Assembly (NCBI RefSeq): GCF_008693385.1
Contig: NZ_CP044065.1
Coordinates: forward strand, 3,100,001-3,164,000
Direction of reading: 5' to 3'
DNA: 64,000 nt
DNA from: Cupriavidus pauculus
GTDB lineage: Bacteria; Pseudomonadota; Gammaproteobacteria; Burkholderiales; Burkholderiaceae
The first letter of the stretch is position 1. Each line of letters starts with the position of its first letter. Positions 16,462 to 28,292 of the stretch are shown here, in pieces. The position numbers and the translations under genes are program-made. Below the pieces are notes generated by a model. It was given only the letters and a program-made list of their open reading frames with translations. It was not told the DNA's origin and did no database searches.

Positions 16462-18882
16462 TTATTCGGTGACGGTTGGGGCGGCGGTCGCCGCGACGGG
16501 ACGCGCGCGCGGCTTCGCGGGCACGGCGGGCGCGCCCTGCTGCCCGGCCGGCGCTACCGGCTTCTTGACCGGACCCGCGGGTGCCGCCGGCGTGGCCGTG
16601 GCCGACGCGGGCGCCAGCCGGCTGTGGCCGAGCGCCTGCAGCATGCGCGCGTCCAGCGTATCGACGGCCGAGGCCGGCGCGATCGCGTCGGGGTCCAGCC
16701 GCTGCGCGAGCGCTTCCGAAGCACTGTGCGCCGCGGACTGTCCCGCCGCCGCGCTGGCCGCCGCCATGTTGGCGGCACCGGCGCCGCTCGCTTCGGCCAC
16801 GGCCGCGCTGACGCCGCTTGCGGCACCGGCCGCGCCACTGGCGGCGGCCGTCGGCGCGGTCATCATCACGGTGGCGCTGGCCACGCTCGCGGTCTGGCCG
16901 GTCGTGAACACGCTCGGCGTATCGACGGGCGGCTTGCCGCCCGCGCGCTCGCGCTCGGCCGGCGGCGGCGCGCTGGCCTGCAGTTCCTCGGGCCACTTGC
17001 CGGTCAGGTAGTAGTCCATCACCTTGCGCGCGATCGGCGCCGCCACGGCCGCGCCGAACCCCGCGTTCTCGACGATCAGCGCGAGCGCGATCTTCGGATT
17101 GTCGGCCGGCGCGAACGCCGTGTAGAGCGAGTGGTCGCGCTTGCGCTCTTCCAGCGCATGGTGGTTGTACTTCTCGTTCTTGCCGAGCGTATAGGTCTGC
17201 GCGGTACCGGTCTTGCCGGCCGACTCGTAGGCCGCGCCCGCGAACACGCGCGCGGCGGTACCGGAGTGGGTCACGGCGACCATTGCCTTCTTGATCACGT
17301 CGATATCGGCCTGCTTGAGCGGAATCCGGTAGCTCTCTTTCGGCACCGTCAGCGTGCGCTGGCGCGTGACCGAGTCCTCCACGGCCTTGACCAGGTGAGG
17401 CTTCATCACCGAGCCGTTGTTGACGATGATCGACACCGCATTGGCCAGCTGCAGGATGGTGAAGCTGTTGTAGCCCTGCCCGATACCGAGCGAGATCGTT
17501 TCGCCGTCGTACCAGCGCTGCTGCTCGGGCTTGCGGTACGCCTTGCGCTTCCAGTCGGTGGACGGCAGGATGCCGCGGCTTTCGCCCTCGATATCGATGC
17601 CCGTGATCTGGCCGAAGCCGAGCGGCTTCATGAAATCGTGGATGCCGTTGACACCCATGTCGCGGGCCAGCGCGTAGTAATACGTGTCGCACGACTGGAC
17701 GATGGACGCCTGCATATCGACCCAGCCATGGCCGCCGGGCTTGTCGTCGCGGAACGTGTGGTTGCCGAACGTGAAGAAGCCCGGGTCGTGCATGCCCCAT
17801 GCGGCCGTGCGCTTGCCCGTGGTCAGCGCGGCCAGTGCCATGAACGGCTTGTAGGTCGAGCCCGGCGGGTACGTGCCGCGCAGCGGCCGGTTCAGCAGCG
17901 GCTTGTCCGGCGAGTTGTTGAGCTCGTTCCAGGTGTTCGTGTCGATGCCCTCGACGAACAGGTTCGGATCGTAGGTGGGCTTGGAGACGAACGCGAGAAT
18001 GTCGCCCGTAGCCGGCTCGATCGCCACCAGCGCGCCCCGGCGGTCGCCGAACAGCTGCTCGGCCAGTTGCTGCAGGCGGATGTCCAGCGACAGGATCAGG
18101 TTGTTGCCCGGGGTGGAGGGCGACGTGGACAGCGTGCGGATCGGACGTCCGCCCGCGCTCACTTCCACTTCCTCGAAGCCCGTCAGGCCGTGCAGCTCGC
18201 TCTCGTAGCTCTGCTCGAGGCCGATCTTGCCGATGTAGTTGGTGCCCTTGTAGTTGTCCGCGTCCTTGCGCGGATCGTATTTCGCGCCCTCGGCATCGTT
18301 GGCCGTGTCCATCTCCTCGATGCGCTCCTGGTCGCGCTGCGAGATGCGGCCGATATAGCCGATCACGTGGCTCGCCGACTCGCCGAGCGGATACTGGCGG
18401 AACAGGCGCGCGCGCACATCCACGCCCGGAAAGCGGAAACGCTGCGCCGAGAAGCGCGCGACTTCCTCGTCCGAGAGCTGGCTGCGGATCGGCAGCGACT
18501 CGAAGCTCCGCGATTCCTCGAGCAGGCGCTTGAACCGGCGCCGGTCGCGCGGCTGGATATCGATAAGGGTCGCCAGCGCGTCGATCGTGTTGTCGAGCGT
18601 GTCGGTCAGCTTGGACGGTGTGATTTCGAGCGTGTACGCCGAGTAGTTGCGCGCGAGGATGACGCCGTTGCGGTCCATGATGAGCCCGCGGTTGGGCTCG
18701 ATCGGCGCCACCGAAATGCGGTTGTCCTCGGCCTTGGCCGAATACTGGTCATGCTTGTACCACTGCAGCCACAGGAAGCGCGTGAAGAGCAGGCCGAAGC
18801 AGATCACCGTGAACAGCGCAGCGGCCGCCACGCGGATGCGGAAGCGGCCGATTTCGAGTTCGACGTTACGGATTTCTGTCAT
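16462..18882 (-). CDS. mrdA: penicillin-binding protein 2 with long Ala-rich C-terminal tail
   Basis: PBP2 is the transpeptidase of the cell-elongation complex. It has an N-terminal membrane helix (about 15-37), a pedestal domain, and the transpeptidase motifs Ser342-x-x-Lys345 (GSTYKPF), SCD (VQSCDTYYY) and KTGTA (GKTGTAQTY). The protein has 806 residues against roughly 630 in Escherichia coli. About 172 residues after the last conserved block (WPEEL) are low complexity, very rich in Ala, Ser and Pro and ending in a basic Pro-rich stretch. The tail is periplasmic by topology. It lies between mreD and rodA. Confidence 0.96.
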   Translation of the reverse strand: MTEIRNVELEIGRFRIRVAAAALFTVICFGLLFTRFLWLQWYKHDQYSAKAEDNRISVAPIEPNRGLIMDRNGVILARNYSAYTLEITPSKLTDTLDNTIDALATLIDIQPRDRRRFKRLLEESRSFESLPIRSQLSDEEVARFSAQRFRFPGVDVRARLFRQYPLGESASHVIGYIGRISQRDQERIEEMDTANDAEGAKYDPRKDADNYKGTNYIGKIGLEQSYESELHGLTGFEEVEVSAGGRPIRTLSTSPSTPGNNLILSLDIRLQQLAEQLFGDRRGALVAIEPATGDILAFVSKPTYDPNLFVEGIDTNTWNELNNSPDKPLLNRPLRGTYPPGSTYKPFMALAALTTGKRTAAWGMHDPGFFTFGNHTFRDDKPGGHGWVDMQASIVQSCDTYYYALARDMGVNGIHDFMKPLGFGQITGIDIEGESRGILPSTDWKRKAYRKPEQQRWYDGETISLGIGQGYNSFTILQLANAVSIIVNNGSVMKPHLVKAVEDSVTRQRTLTVPKESYRIPLKQADIDVIKKAMVAVTHSGTAARVFAGAAYESAGKTGTAQTYTLGKNEKYNHHALEERKRDHSLYTAFAPADNPKIALALIVENAGFGAAVAAPIARKVMDYYLTGKWPEELQASAPPPAERERAGGKPPVDTPSVFTTGQTASVASATVMMTAPTAAASGAAGAASGVSAAVAEASGAGAANMAAASAAAGQSAAHSASEALAQRLDPDAIAPASAVDTLDARMLQALGHSRLAPASATATPAAPAGPVKKPVAPAGQQGAPAVPAKPRARPVAATAAPTVTE

Positions 18883-18928
18883 GGCACGGTACTGCTAGGA
18901 GAATCTCTGACGAGGGCGTCGGATCGGG

Positions 18929-19441
18929 TCAGATCGGGCGCGTCTCGTCCACGTCGTTGGAGCGGCGCTGCGGCGCCAGCAATACGCTGGTGGCGAGCGG
19001 CCATAAGAGGGCTTCGATACCCGGGGCGAGCAGAAGTTGCCAGCCCGGCAGCGGCGCGCCCATCGCCAGCCGGATCACCACCGGCACCGCGTGGGTGACG
19101 AACAGCAGGGGCAGCACATGCAGCGCCTGCGCATAGACCGAGAACCACAGCACACGCCGGTGGATCGTGATCGCGAAGTACGCAAGAAGCGTGTACGCCA
19201 TCGCGTGCTCGCCGAGCAGGCGCGCGTCGTGCACGTCCATCAGCAGGCCCAGCAGGAACGCCACGCCCATGCCGACCTTGCGCGGCTGGTGGATGTTCCA
19301 GAACACGAGCACCAGCGCCACCATGTCCGGGATCCACAACGTGGTGCCCCAGGGCATCAGGTTGAACAGGAACGCCATCACGAAGCTCATCGCGATGAAC
19401 ACGGGGTTCACGGGGCGCAGCAGATACTGACGATTGGTCAT
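18929..19441 (-). CDS. mreD: rod shape-determining protein MreD
   Basis: This 170-residue inner-membrane protein has about five helices (IAMSFVMAFLFNLMPWG, then MVALVLVFWNIHQPRKVGMG and FLLGLLMDVHDARLLGEHAM). MreD bridges MreC and the elongation synthases. It overlaps mreC by four bases (ATGA) and precedes mrdA by 46 bases. Length is normal. Confidence 0.93.
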   Translation of the reverse strand: MTNRQYLLRPVNPVFIAMSFVMAFLFNLMPWGTTLWIPDMVALVLVFWNIHQPRKVGMGVAFLLGLLMDVHDARLLGEHAMAYTLLAYFAITIHRRVLWFSVYAQALHVLPLLFVTHAVPVVIRLAMGAPLPGWQLLLAPGIEALLWPLATSVLLAPQRRSNDVDETRPI

Positions 19442-20427
19442 TGCGCGGACTCCCGGGCAGCCTTGTTCTCGGATTTGCCGTCGGCCTTCTCGGCCGCCTT
19501 GCTTTCGGCCGCCGCGCGGGCCGCCGCCGAGCGCGCGCCGCGCTCCGCCTTGTCGGACTTGCCGGTCGGCTCGTCGGCCGGCCGCGGCGGCAGGTTCGCC
19601 TCGTACTGGACCACGAGCAACTGGCGGTGAGCGCGCACACCCGCCACGGGCTCGCAGTACACCCGCGAGAACGCGGTATCGGCCTTGCGCTCGATCTGCA
19701 CGACCTTCGCCACGGGCAGCCCCGGCGGATATGTGCCGTCGAGCCCCGAGGTCACGAGCAGGTCGCCCTGCTGCAGATCCGCGGACGCCGCCATGAAGCG
19801 CAGGTCCAGCAGGCCCGCGCGCGCGCCGCCGAAGGCCACGCTGCGCAGGCCGTTGCGCACGACCTGGACCGGAATGGCCTGGTCCTTGTCCGTGAGCAGC
19901 GTCACTTCAGACTGGAACGGCGACACGCGCGTGACCTGGCCGACCACGCCGCGCTCGTCGATGACCGGATAGCCGGCGCGCACGCCCTGCTGGCTGCCGC
20001 GGTCGATCACGATGCGCTGGCTGTACGGATCGCGCGCGTCATAGAGGATCTCGGCCGTGGTCACCGGCGTGGCCGAACGCTCCTTGAGGCTCAGCAGCTT
20101 GCGCAGCTGGTTGTTCTCGGCTTCGAGCTCGGCCTGGCGCACGGAGGCCTCGGCCTGCTGCACCGCATTGCGGCGCAGTTCGCGGTTCTCGGTGGCCAGG
20201 GTGACGGAGGACTGCGCGTAGTCGAACACGCCGCGCACCATGTCGCGCGGCACCAGTACCACGCGCTCCACGGGCAGCAGCACCGTGGCGGCGACCTGGC
20301 GCGCGACGCTCAGCGCGTTGAAGCGGGCATCGACGATCAGCAGCGCGAGAGAGATCGCCACGAAGACGACCAGTCGCGCCACGGCGGACGTGCCCTGCTT
20401 GAAAAGAGGCGGCGGAGAGTAATCCAT
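19438..20427 (-). CDS. mreC: rod shape-determining protein MreC
   Basis: MreC is a periplasmic scaffold anchored by one N-terminal helix (about residues 17-38) followed by a coiled coil (about 70-105) and a beta-barrel pair (for example VIDERGVVGQVTRVSPFQSE). This copy has 329 residues. The last 50 residues are charged and rich in Ala, Lys and Glu (AERGARSAAARAAAESKAAE), unlike the compact family end. The ATG at 20427 (MDYSPPPLFKQG) fits homologues better than a TTG five codons upstream. It overlaps mreD. Confidence 0.94.
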   Translation of the reverse strand: MDYSPPPLFKQGTSAVARLVVFVAISLALLIVDARFNALSVARQVAATVLLPVERVVLVPRDMVRGVFDYAQSSVTLATENRELRRNAVQQAEASVRQAELEAENNQLRKLLSLKERSATPVTTAEILYDARDPYSQRIVIDRGSQQGVRAGYPVIDERGVVGQVTRVSPFQSEVTLLTDKDQAIPVQVVRNGLRSVAFGGARAGLLDLRFMAASADLQQGDLLVTSGLDGTYPPGLPVAKVVQIERKADTAFSRVYCEPVAGVRAHRQLLVVQYEANLPPRPADEPTGKSDKAERGARSAAARAAAESKAAEKADGKSENKAARESAQ

Positions 20428-20694
20428 TCGAGGCACTATCAAAATGATCCTGGCGTCGTTGCGCGGCCTTGCCGTACCATTTGTACTGTCTGCGGCCGCG
20501 CGCCTAGCCAGGACCGCTTCGCTTCATTTTGCTAGCGCCTCGAAATCCAAGGACGCAACCACCCATCCCGCAGCGGGCGATGGGGTCGTATCGGAAAGCC
20601 TGACGGCGAGCGGAGCCCGACGCAGCAGGGACGCCGCCCCCGTCGCATGCGCCGGCAGGCCGCGTATCGCCACTGTCAGGTTCCCCGGCTCGCG

Positions 20695-21843
<1,149 letters not shown>

Positions 21844-22245
21844 TCACGGGCCCCCGGGGGCGCGGTACCGGTGCGTCGCACCTGAAACCTACGGGAACCT
21901 TTGATTAGACTCTGCGCGAAAGTTCGCCGGAGACACATGACAGGTCAAAAAATAACCTGACGGTGGCAGAAGCCTAATCGGAGGTACCTGATTGTGACAG
22001 CGAAAAATGCGATCAAAACTGGCCGCTAATTCACCGCTGGACATCGCCCGCGCGGTGTCAACCTGCCATCGGTGTCAGGGATTGCGGCGCCAGCACTGCG
22101 GCGCCTGCTTTCCAGCGTCTGGACGCGCACATTTCATCTCACATTGCCCCGGAGCAACGGCACTGGGGGGCGCATCCGGTGACACATGGGGCGGCAATGT
22201 GGTGAAGACGTGGCCGGGGGCCGGCAGCGACGCGTAATGATACCT

Positions 22246-22251
22246 TATAAT
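22246..22251 (+). promoter_or_regulatory. perfect -10 box, likely gatC promoter
   Basis: TATAAT occurs here, 145 bases upstream of gatC, in otherwise GC-rich DNA. No good -35 sits 16-18 bases upstream (the sequence there is GGCAGC), so an activator may help or the start may differ. Confidence 0.45.
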
Positions 22252-22259
22252 TCCTGCTG

Positions 22260-22282
22260 TTTCGGGGCGTTTGGCCCCGGAA
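22260..22282 (+). other. hairpin in the gatC leader
   Basis: CGGGGC and GCCCCG (22263-22268 and 22274-22279) pair around a five-base loop, extended by one G-U and two A-T pairs. It lies just after the likely transcription start of the gatCAB operon and has no T-tract. It could be a leader structure, but no known riboswitch or leader family is recognisable. Confidence 0.45.
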
Positions 22283-22396
22283 AAACTTGTAACTTCGACG
22301 GTAATTTCGGTAACTCCGGGGACACCTCCCGGTAACACCCCGCCAGCGGCCCCAACCGGCCGCGCATCCCCGCGGCACCGTCTGTCACTCCACGCC

Positions 22397-22696
22397 ATGG
22401 CCCTCGATCTGAACGACGTCAAGCGCATTGCCCATCTGGCCCGCATCGAAACCAGCGATGAAGAGGCCGCCCATATGCTTGGCCAACTGAACAACTTCTT
22501 CTCGCTCGTCGAGCAGATGCAGGCGGTGGACACCACCGGCATCACGCCGCTGGCCCATCCGCTGTCCGCCGTGCGCGATATCGCGCAGCGCCTGCGCGAG
22601 GATGCGGTCACCGAGTCCGACCGCCGCGCCGACTACCAGCGCCCCGCGCCGGCCACCGAGGACGGCCTCTATCTGGTGCCGAAGGTCATCGAGTAA
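22397..22696 (+). CDS. gatC: aspartyl/glutamyl-tRNA amidotransferase subunit C
   Basis: This 99-residue subunit wraps around GatA and GatB in the amidotransferase that makes Gln-tRNA(Gln) and/or Asn-tRNA(Asn) from mischarged tRNAs. Recognisable parts are [20 protein letters not shown] at the start and [16 protein letters not shown] near the end. The ATG at 22397 (MALDLND) is the family start; the frame stays open further upstream without similarity. gatA follows by 75 bases. The long leader is shared with divergent mreB. Confidence 0.95.
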   Translation: MALDLNDVKRIAHLARIETSDEEAAHMLGQLNNFFSLVEQMQAVDTTGITPLAHPLSAVRDIAQRLREDAVTESDRRADYQRPAPATEDGLYLVPKVIE

Positions 22697-22771
22697 GCGC
22701 GCGGGCCATCCGCACCCGCACGCCCGCCCGCGACTTTCGTCCGCCACCATCAGACGCCCACCCCGAACGAC

Positions 22772-24277
<1,506 letters not shown>

Positions 24278-24298
24278 CCGACAAGGAAACAGACGACG

Positions 24299-24760
24299 AT
24301 GACGAGCAACCGGATGCTGCGCCGCGCCCTGGCCGCCATGGCACTCGCCCTGGCGGTGAGCGGCTGCATCCAGTTGCCGTTCGGACGTCCCACCCCGATC
24401 GCGAGCCGCGACATCGACCTGGCGGGCAACTGCCAGCGCACCGAGGAAGACGGTTTCCGCGAGGATGCGCAGCTGAACGTCGATGACAACACGGTACGGC
24501 AGCTGTCGTGGAAGCTGTGGGTGGGCAAGCGCGGCTCGTGCAGCTTCGACCTCGCCGACTTCCGGCAGGTCCGCAAGTCCCCGCACATCGAGCTGCGCGC
24601 GAACGATGGCAGCGGCTGCAAGCTGATGGTCTGGCAGGATCCGCGCCGCGTCACGCTCGCGCATGCGAACTGCCAGCAGCGCTGCACGCCGGGCATCTAC
24701 GAGCAGGCATGGCCCGTGATGTTCGACCCGGGTACCGGCGCGTGCGCCGCGACGCGATAG
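24299..24760 (+). CDS. small predicted lipoprotein inside the gat operon
   Basis: This 153-residue protein has a signal sequence ending in lipobox AVSGC (Cys at about residue 23), so it is probably a lipoprotein. The mature part has five further cysteines, including CQQRC near residues 125-129, which may form disulfides in the periplasm. I do not recognise a family. It starts 21 bases after gatA and ends ten bases before the hydrolase gene, so it is probably co-transcribed with both. Confidence 0.7.
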   Translation: MTSNRMLRRALAAMALALAVSGCIQLPFGRPTPIASRDIDLAGNCQRTEEDGFREDAQLNVDDNTVRQLSWKLWVGKRGSCSFDLADFRQVRKSPHIELRANDGSGCKLMVWQDPRRVTLAHANCQQRCTPGIYEQAWPVMFDPGTGACAATR

Positions 24761-24770
24761 GGGCACGAAC

Positions 24771-25805
24771 ATGACGATCGACAGCGCTACGGGTCTCGGC
24801 GACTCCGCCCTCGCGGTCCGGCTCGCCCGGGCCCTCCAGCGGAGGCTGGCACGAACCACGACGCGCGCGTTTGCCGCGCTCGCCGTCGCCGCGTGCGCGT
24901 TACCGGCCGCGGCCGTGCCCGCGATGATGCCGTCCTCCCCCGCCAGCGCGGTGCTGACGCCGCCCTCGCCCGCGAGCGCCGCACTGGCGCAGCCCGTGCC
25001 CGCGCAGCGCGTGACGGTACCGGGCGAACCCGGCATGCCCACGCTCACCGCATACTGGTTCCTGCCGCGCGAGAGCGCGGGTACGCGCGCCGGCGGCATG
25101 CCCGTGGTGGTGGCCCTGCACGGCTGCAACGGGCTCGACGAGACACGCAGGACCGGCGTGCTGCAGACGCGCTACCGCGAATACGCGCAGTGGCTCAACG
25201 AACGCGGCTACGCGGTGCTCATGCCCGACAGCTACGGCCCGCGCGGCAAGGACAACAGCTGCAACGAAGCGCCCGACGCGCGCGGCCTCGACGACAAGGC
25301 GCGACGCGCCGACGCGCTGGCCGCTCTTCGCTGGCTCTCGGGCCAGTCCGGCATCGACATGCGCCGCGTGGTGCTGCTCGGCTGGTCCAACGGCGCGCAG
25401 GCCGTGCTCGCGACGATCGACGCAAGCCGGCCCTGGCCGGCCGCCACGCCGAACGTCGAACGCGCGGTGGCGTTCTATCCGGGCTGCCGGCGCGCGGTGC
25501 AGCAGCACAATTTCCGGCTGCGCTCGCCGCTGCTGGTCATGATCGGCGGCGCCGACGACTGGACGCCCGCGACGCGCTGCGCGATGCTGCAGAGCGCGGT
25601 GCAGGCGCGGCAGCCGAACGCGCGCTTCCGCCTGGAGATCTACCCGGGCGCCTATCACGGCTTCGACGGCACCAGCGAGCTCCATGTGCGCCGCGATGTC
25701 GCCTCGACGCGCCGCGGCGGACATGTCACGGTGGGCGGCGATGCCGTCGCGCGCGTGGCGGCACTTGCGCAACTCGATTCGTGGCTGTCCAGCACCGAAC
25801 CGTAA
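24771..25805 (+). CDS. exported alpha/beta-hydrolase (dienelactone hydrolase-like)
   Basis: This 344-residue protein has an N-terminal export signal (hydrophobic about 33-49) and a Pro/Ser/Ala-rich linker, followed by an alpha/beta-hydrolase domain. The oxyanion region is [10 protein letters not shown]. The nucleophile is Ser206 in GWSNG, the acid is Asp262 or Asp263 (GGADDW), and the histidine is His296 (YHGFDG). Arrangement and size resemble dienelactone hydrolases, but export makes a periplasmic esterase or depolymerase-like role more plausible. It lies between the lipoprotein gene and gatB (35-base gap). Confidence 0.8.
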   Translation: MTIDSATGLGDSALAVRLARALQRRLARTTTRAFAALAVAACALPAAAVPAMMPSSPASAVLTPPSPASAALAQPVPAQRVTVPGEPGMPTLTAYWFLPRESAGTRAGGMPVVVALHGCNGLDETRRTGVLQTRYREYAQWLNERGYAVLMPDSYGPRGKDNSCNEAPDARGLDDKARRADALAALRWLSGQSGIDMRRVVLLGWSNGAQAVLATIDASRPWPAATPNVERAVAFYPGCRRAVQQHNFRLRSPLLVMIGGADDWTPATRCAMLQSAVQARQPNARFRLEIYPGAYHGFDGTSELHVRRDVASTRRGGHVTVGGDAVARVAALAQLDSWLSSTEP

Positions 25806-25840
25806 TACACAAGATACAGAACACGTACAGGAATACCGCC

Positions 25841-27304
<1,464 letters not shown>

Positions 27305-27320
27305 CCCGTCGCCTGGCGTG

Positions 27321-28292
27321 TCAGGTCTGCGGCACCACGCTGACCTGCACCGCCACCTCGTGTTCCCCGCCGCCGACGATGACGCCGTGCAACAGCGGGA
27401 TATCGCTGTAGTCGCGCGCCATCGCCAGCGTGACGTGGCGCGTGTCGGCCAGTACATCGTTGGTCGGGTCGAGGTCGATCCAGCCGAGCACCGGGCACCA
27501 GACGCCCGCCCACGCATGCGACGCGTCGGCCCCGAGCAGGCGCGCCTCGCCCGGCGGCGGATCGGTCAGCAGATAGCCGCTCACATAGCGCGCCGCGAGT
27601 CCGAGCGAGCGCAGGCAGCCGATCATCACCTGCGCGAAGTCCTGGCATACCCCGCTGCGTAGCGCGAACGCTTCCAGCGCGGGCGTATGCACCTCCGTCG
27701 TCTCGCTGCGATAGGCGAAGTCCGCGTGGATCCGATGCATCAGGTCGATGGCCCCCGCGGCCACGGTCACGCCCGGCCCGAAGCTTTGCAGTGCGTACGC
27801 GCGCAGGTCCGGATGCAGCGCCACGTTCGGCGATGCATAGACGAACTCGGTCTCGCGATGGAACGGCTGCCCCGCCGTGAATCGCAGGCATTGCGCGGCC
27901 GCTTCCCACGGCATGCTGCGCGCGGCATCGAACCCTTCCCACCGCGGCATCAGCGTGACGAGGCTCGTTGCGCTCACGCTCATCTCTTCGTGCAGCACGT
28001 CGAGCATGAAATGCAGCACGCCGTTGCCGAATGCATCGGTTCGCATATGCTGATGCGCGGGCCCGGGATGGACGACGATGCCGTGCGCGTGCACGCTCTG
28101 CCATGGATACGAGGACGGCGAAGCGACCGCGCGCTGCTGCGCGAGCTCGACCGGATGCGCGTAGCGATAGGTCGTCACGTGCTGCACGGCAAGCGTCGTC
28201 AGCGTCGCCGGCACGTCCGAGAGGATGCACCGCCTGCATCCGGCGGCCGCGTTCGCCGCGGTCGATGCGTCCGGTGTGCTGGACTGGCTCAT
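27321..28292 (-). CDS. transglutaminase-like family protein
   Basis: This 323-residue cytoplasmic-type protein has an N-terminal bacterial transglutaminase-like beta domain (from about residue 35, VQHVTTYRYAHPVEL) and a papain-like core. The catalytic Cys216 (RSGVCQDFAQV), His259 (DASHAWAGVW) and Asp275 (DLDPTND) are present. The start overlaps the ATP-grasp gene stop by four bases, and the first ~30 residues are not conserved. With its partner it belongs to a widespread operon of unknown product in which the transglutaminase fold may act as a peptidase. Confidence 0.87.
   Translation of the reverse strand: MSQSSTPDASTAANAAAGCRRCILSDVPATLTTLAVQHVTTYRYAHPVELAQQRAVASPSSYPWQSVHAHGIVVHPGPAHQHMRTDAFGNGVLHFMLDVLHEEMSVSATSLVTLMPRWEGFDAARSMPWEAAAQCLRFTAGQPFHRETEFVYASPNVALHPDLRAYALQSFGPGVTVAAGAIDLMHRIHADFAYRSETTEVHTPALEAFALRSGVCQDFAQVMIGCLRSLGLAARYVSGYLLTDPPPGEARLLGADASHAWAGVWCPVLGWIDLDPTNDVLADTRHVTLAMARDYSDIPLLHGVIVGGGEHEVAVQVSVVPQT

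Noticed and set aside
15634..19098. An 1154-codon plus-strand open frame opposite rodA and mrdA.
   Set aside because: Both minus-strand genes have full catalytic motifs; the antisense frame shows no domains or ribosome site.
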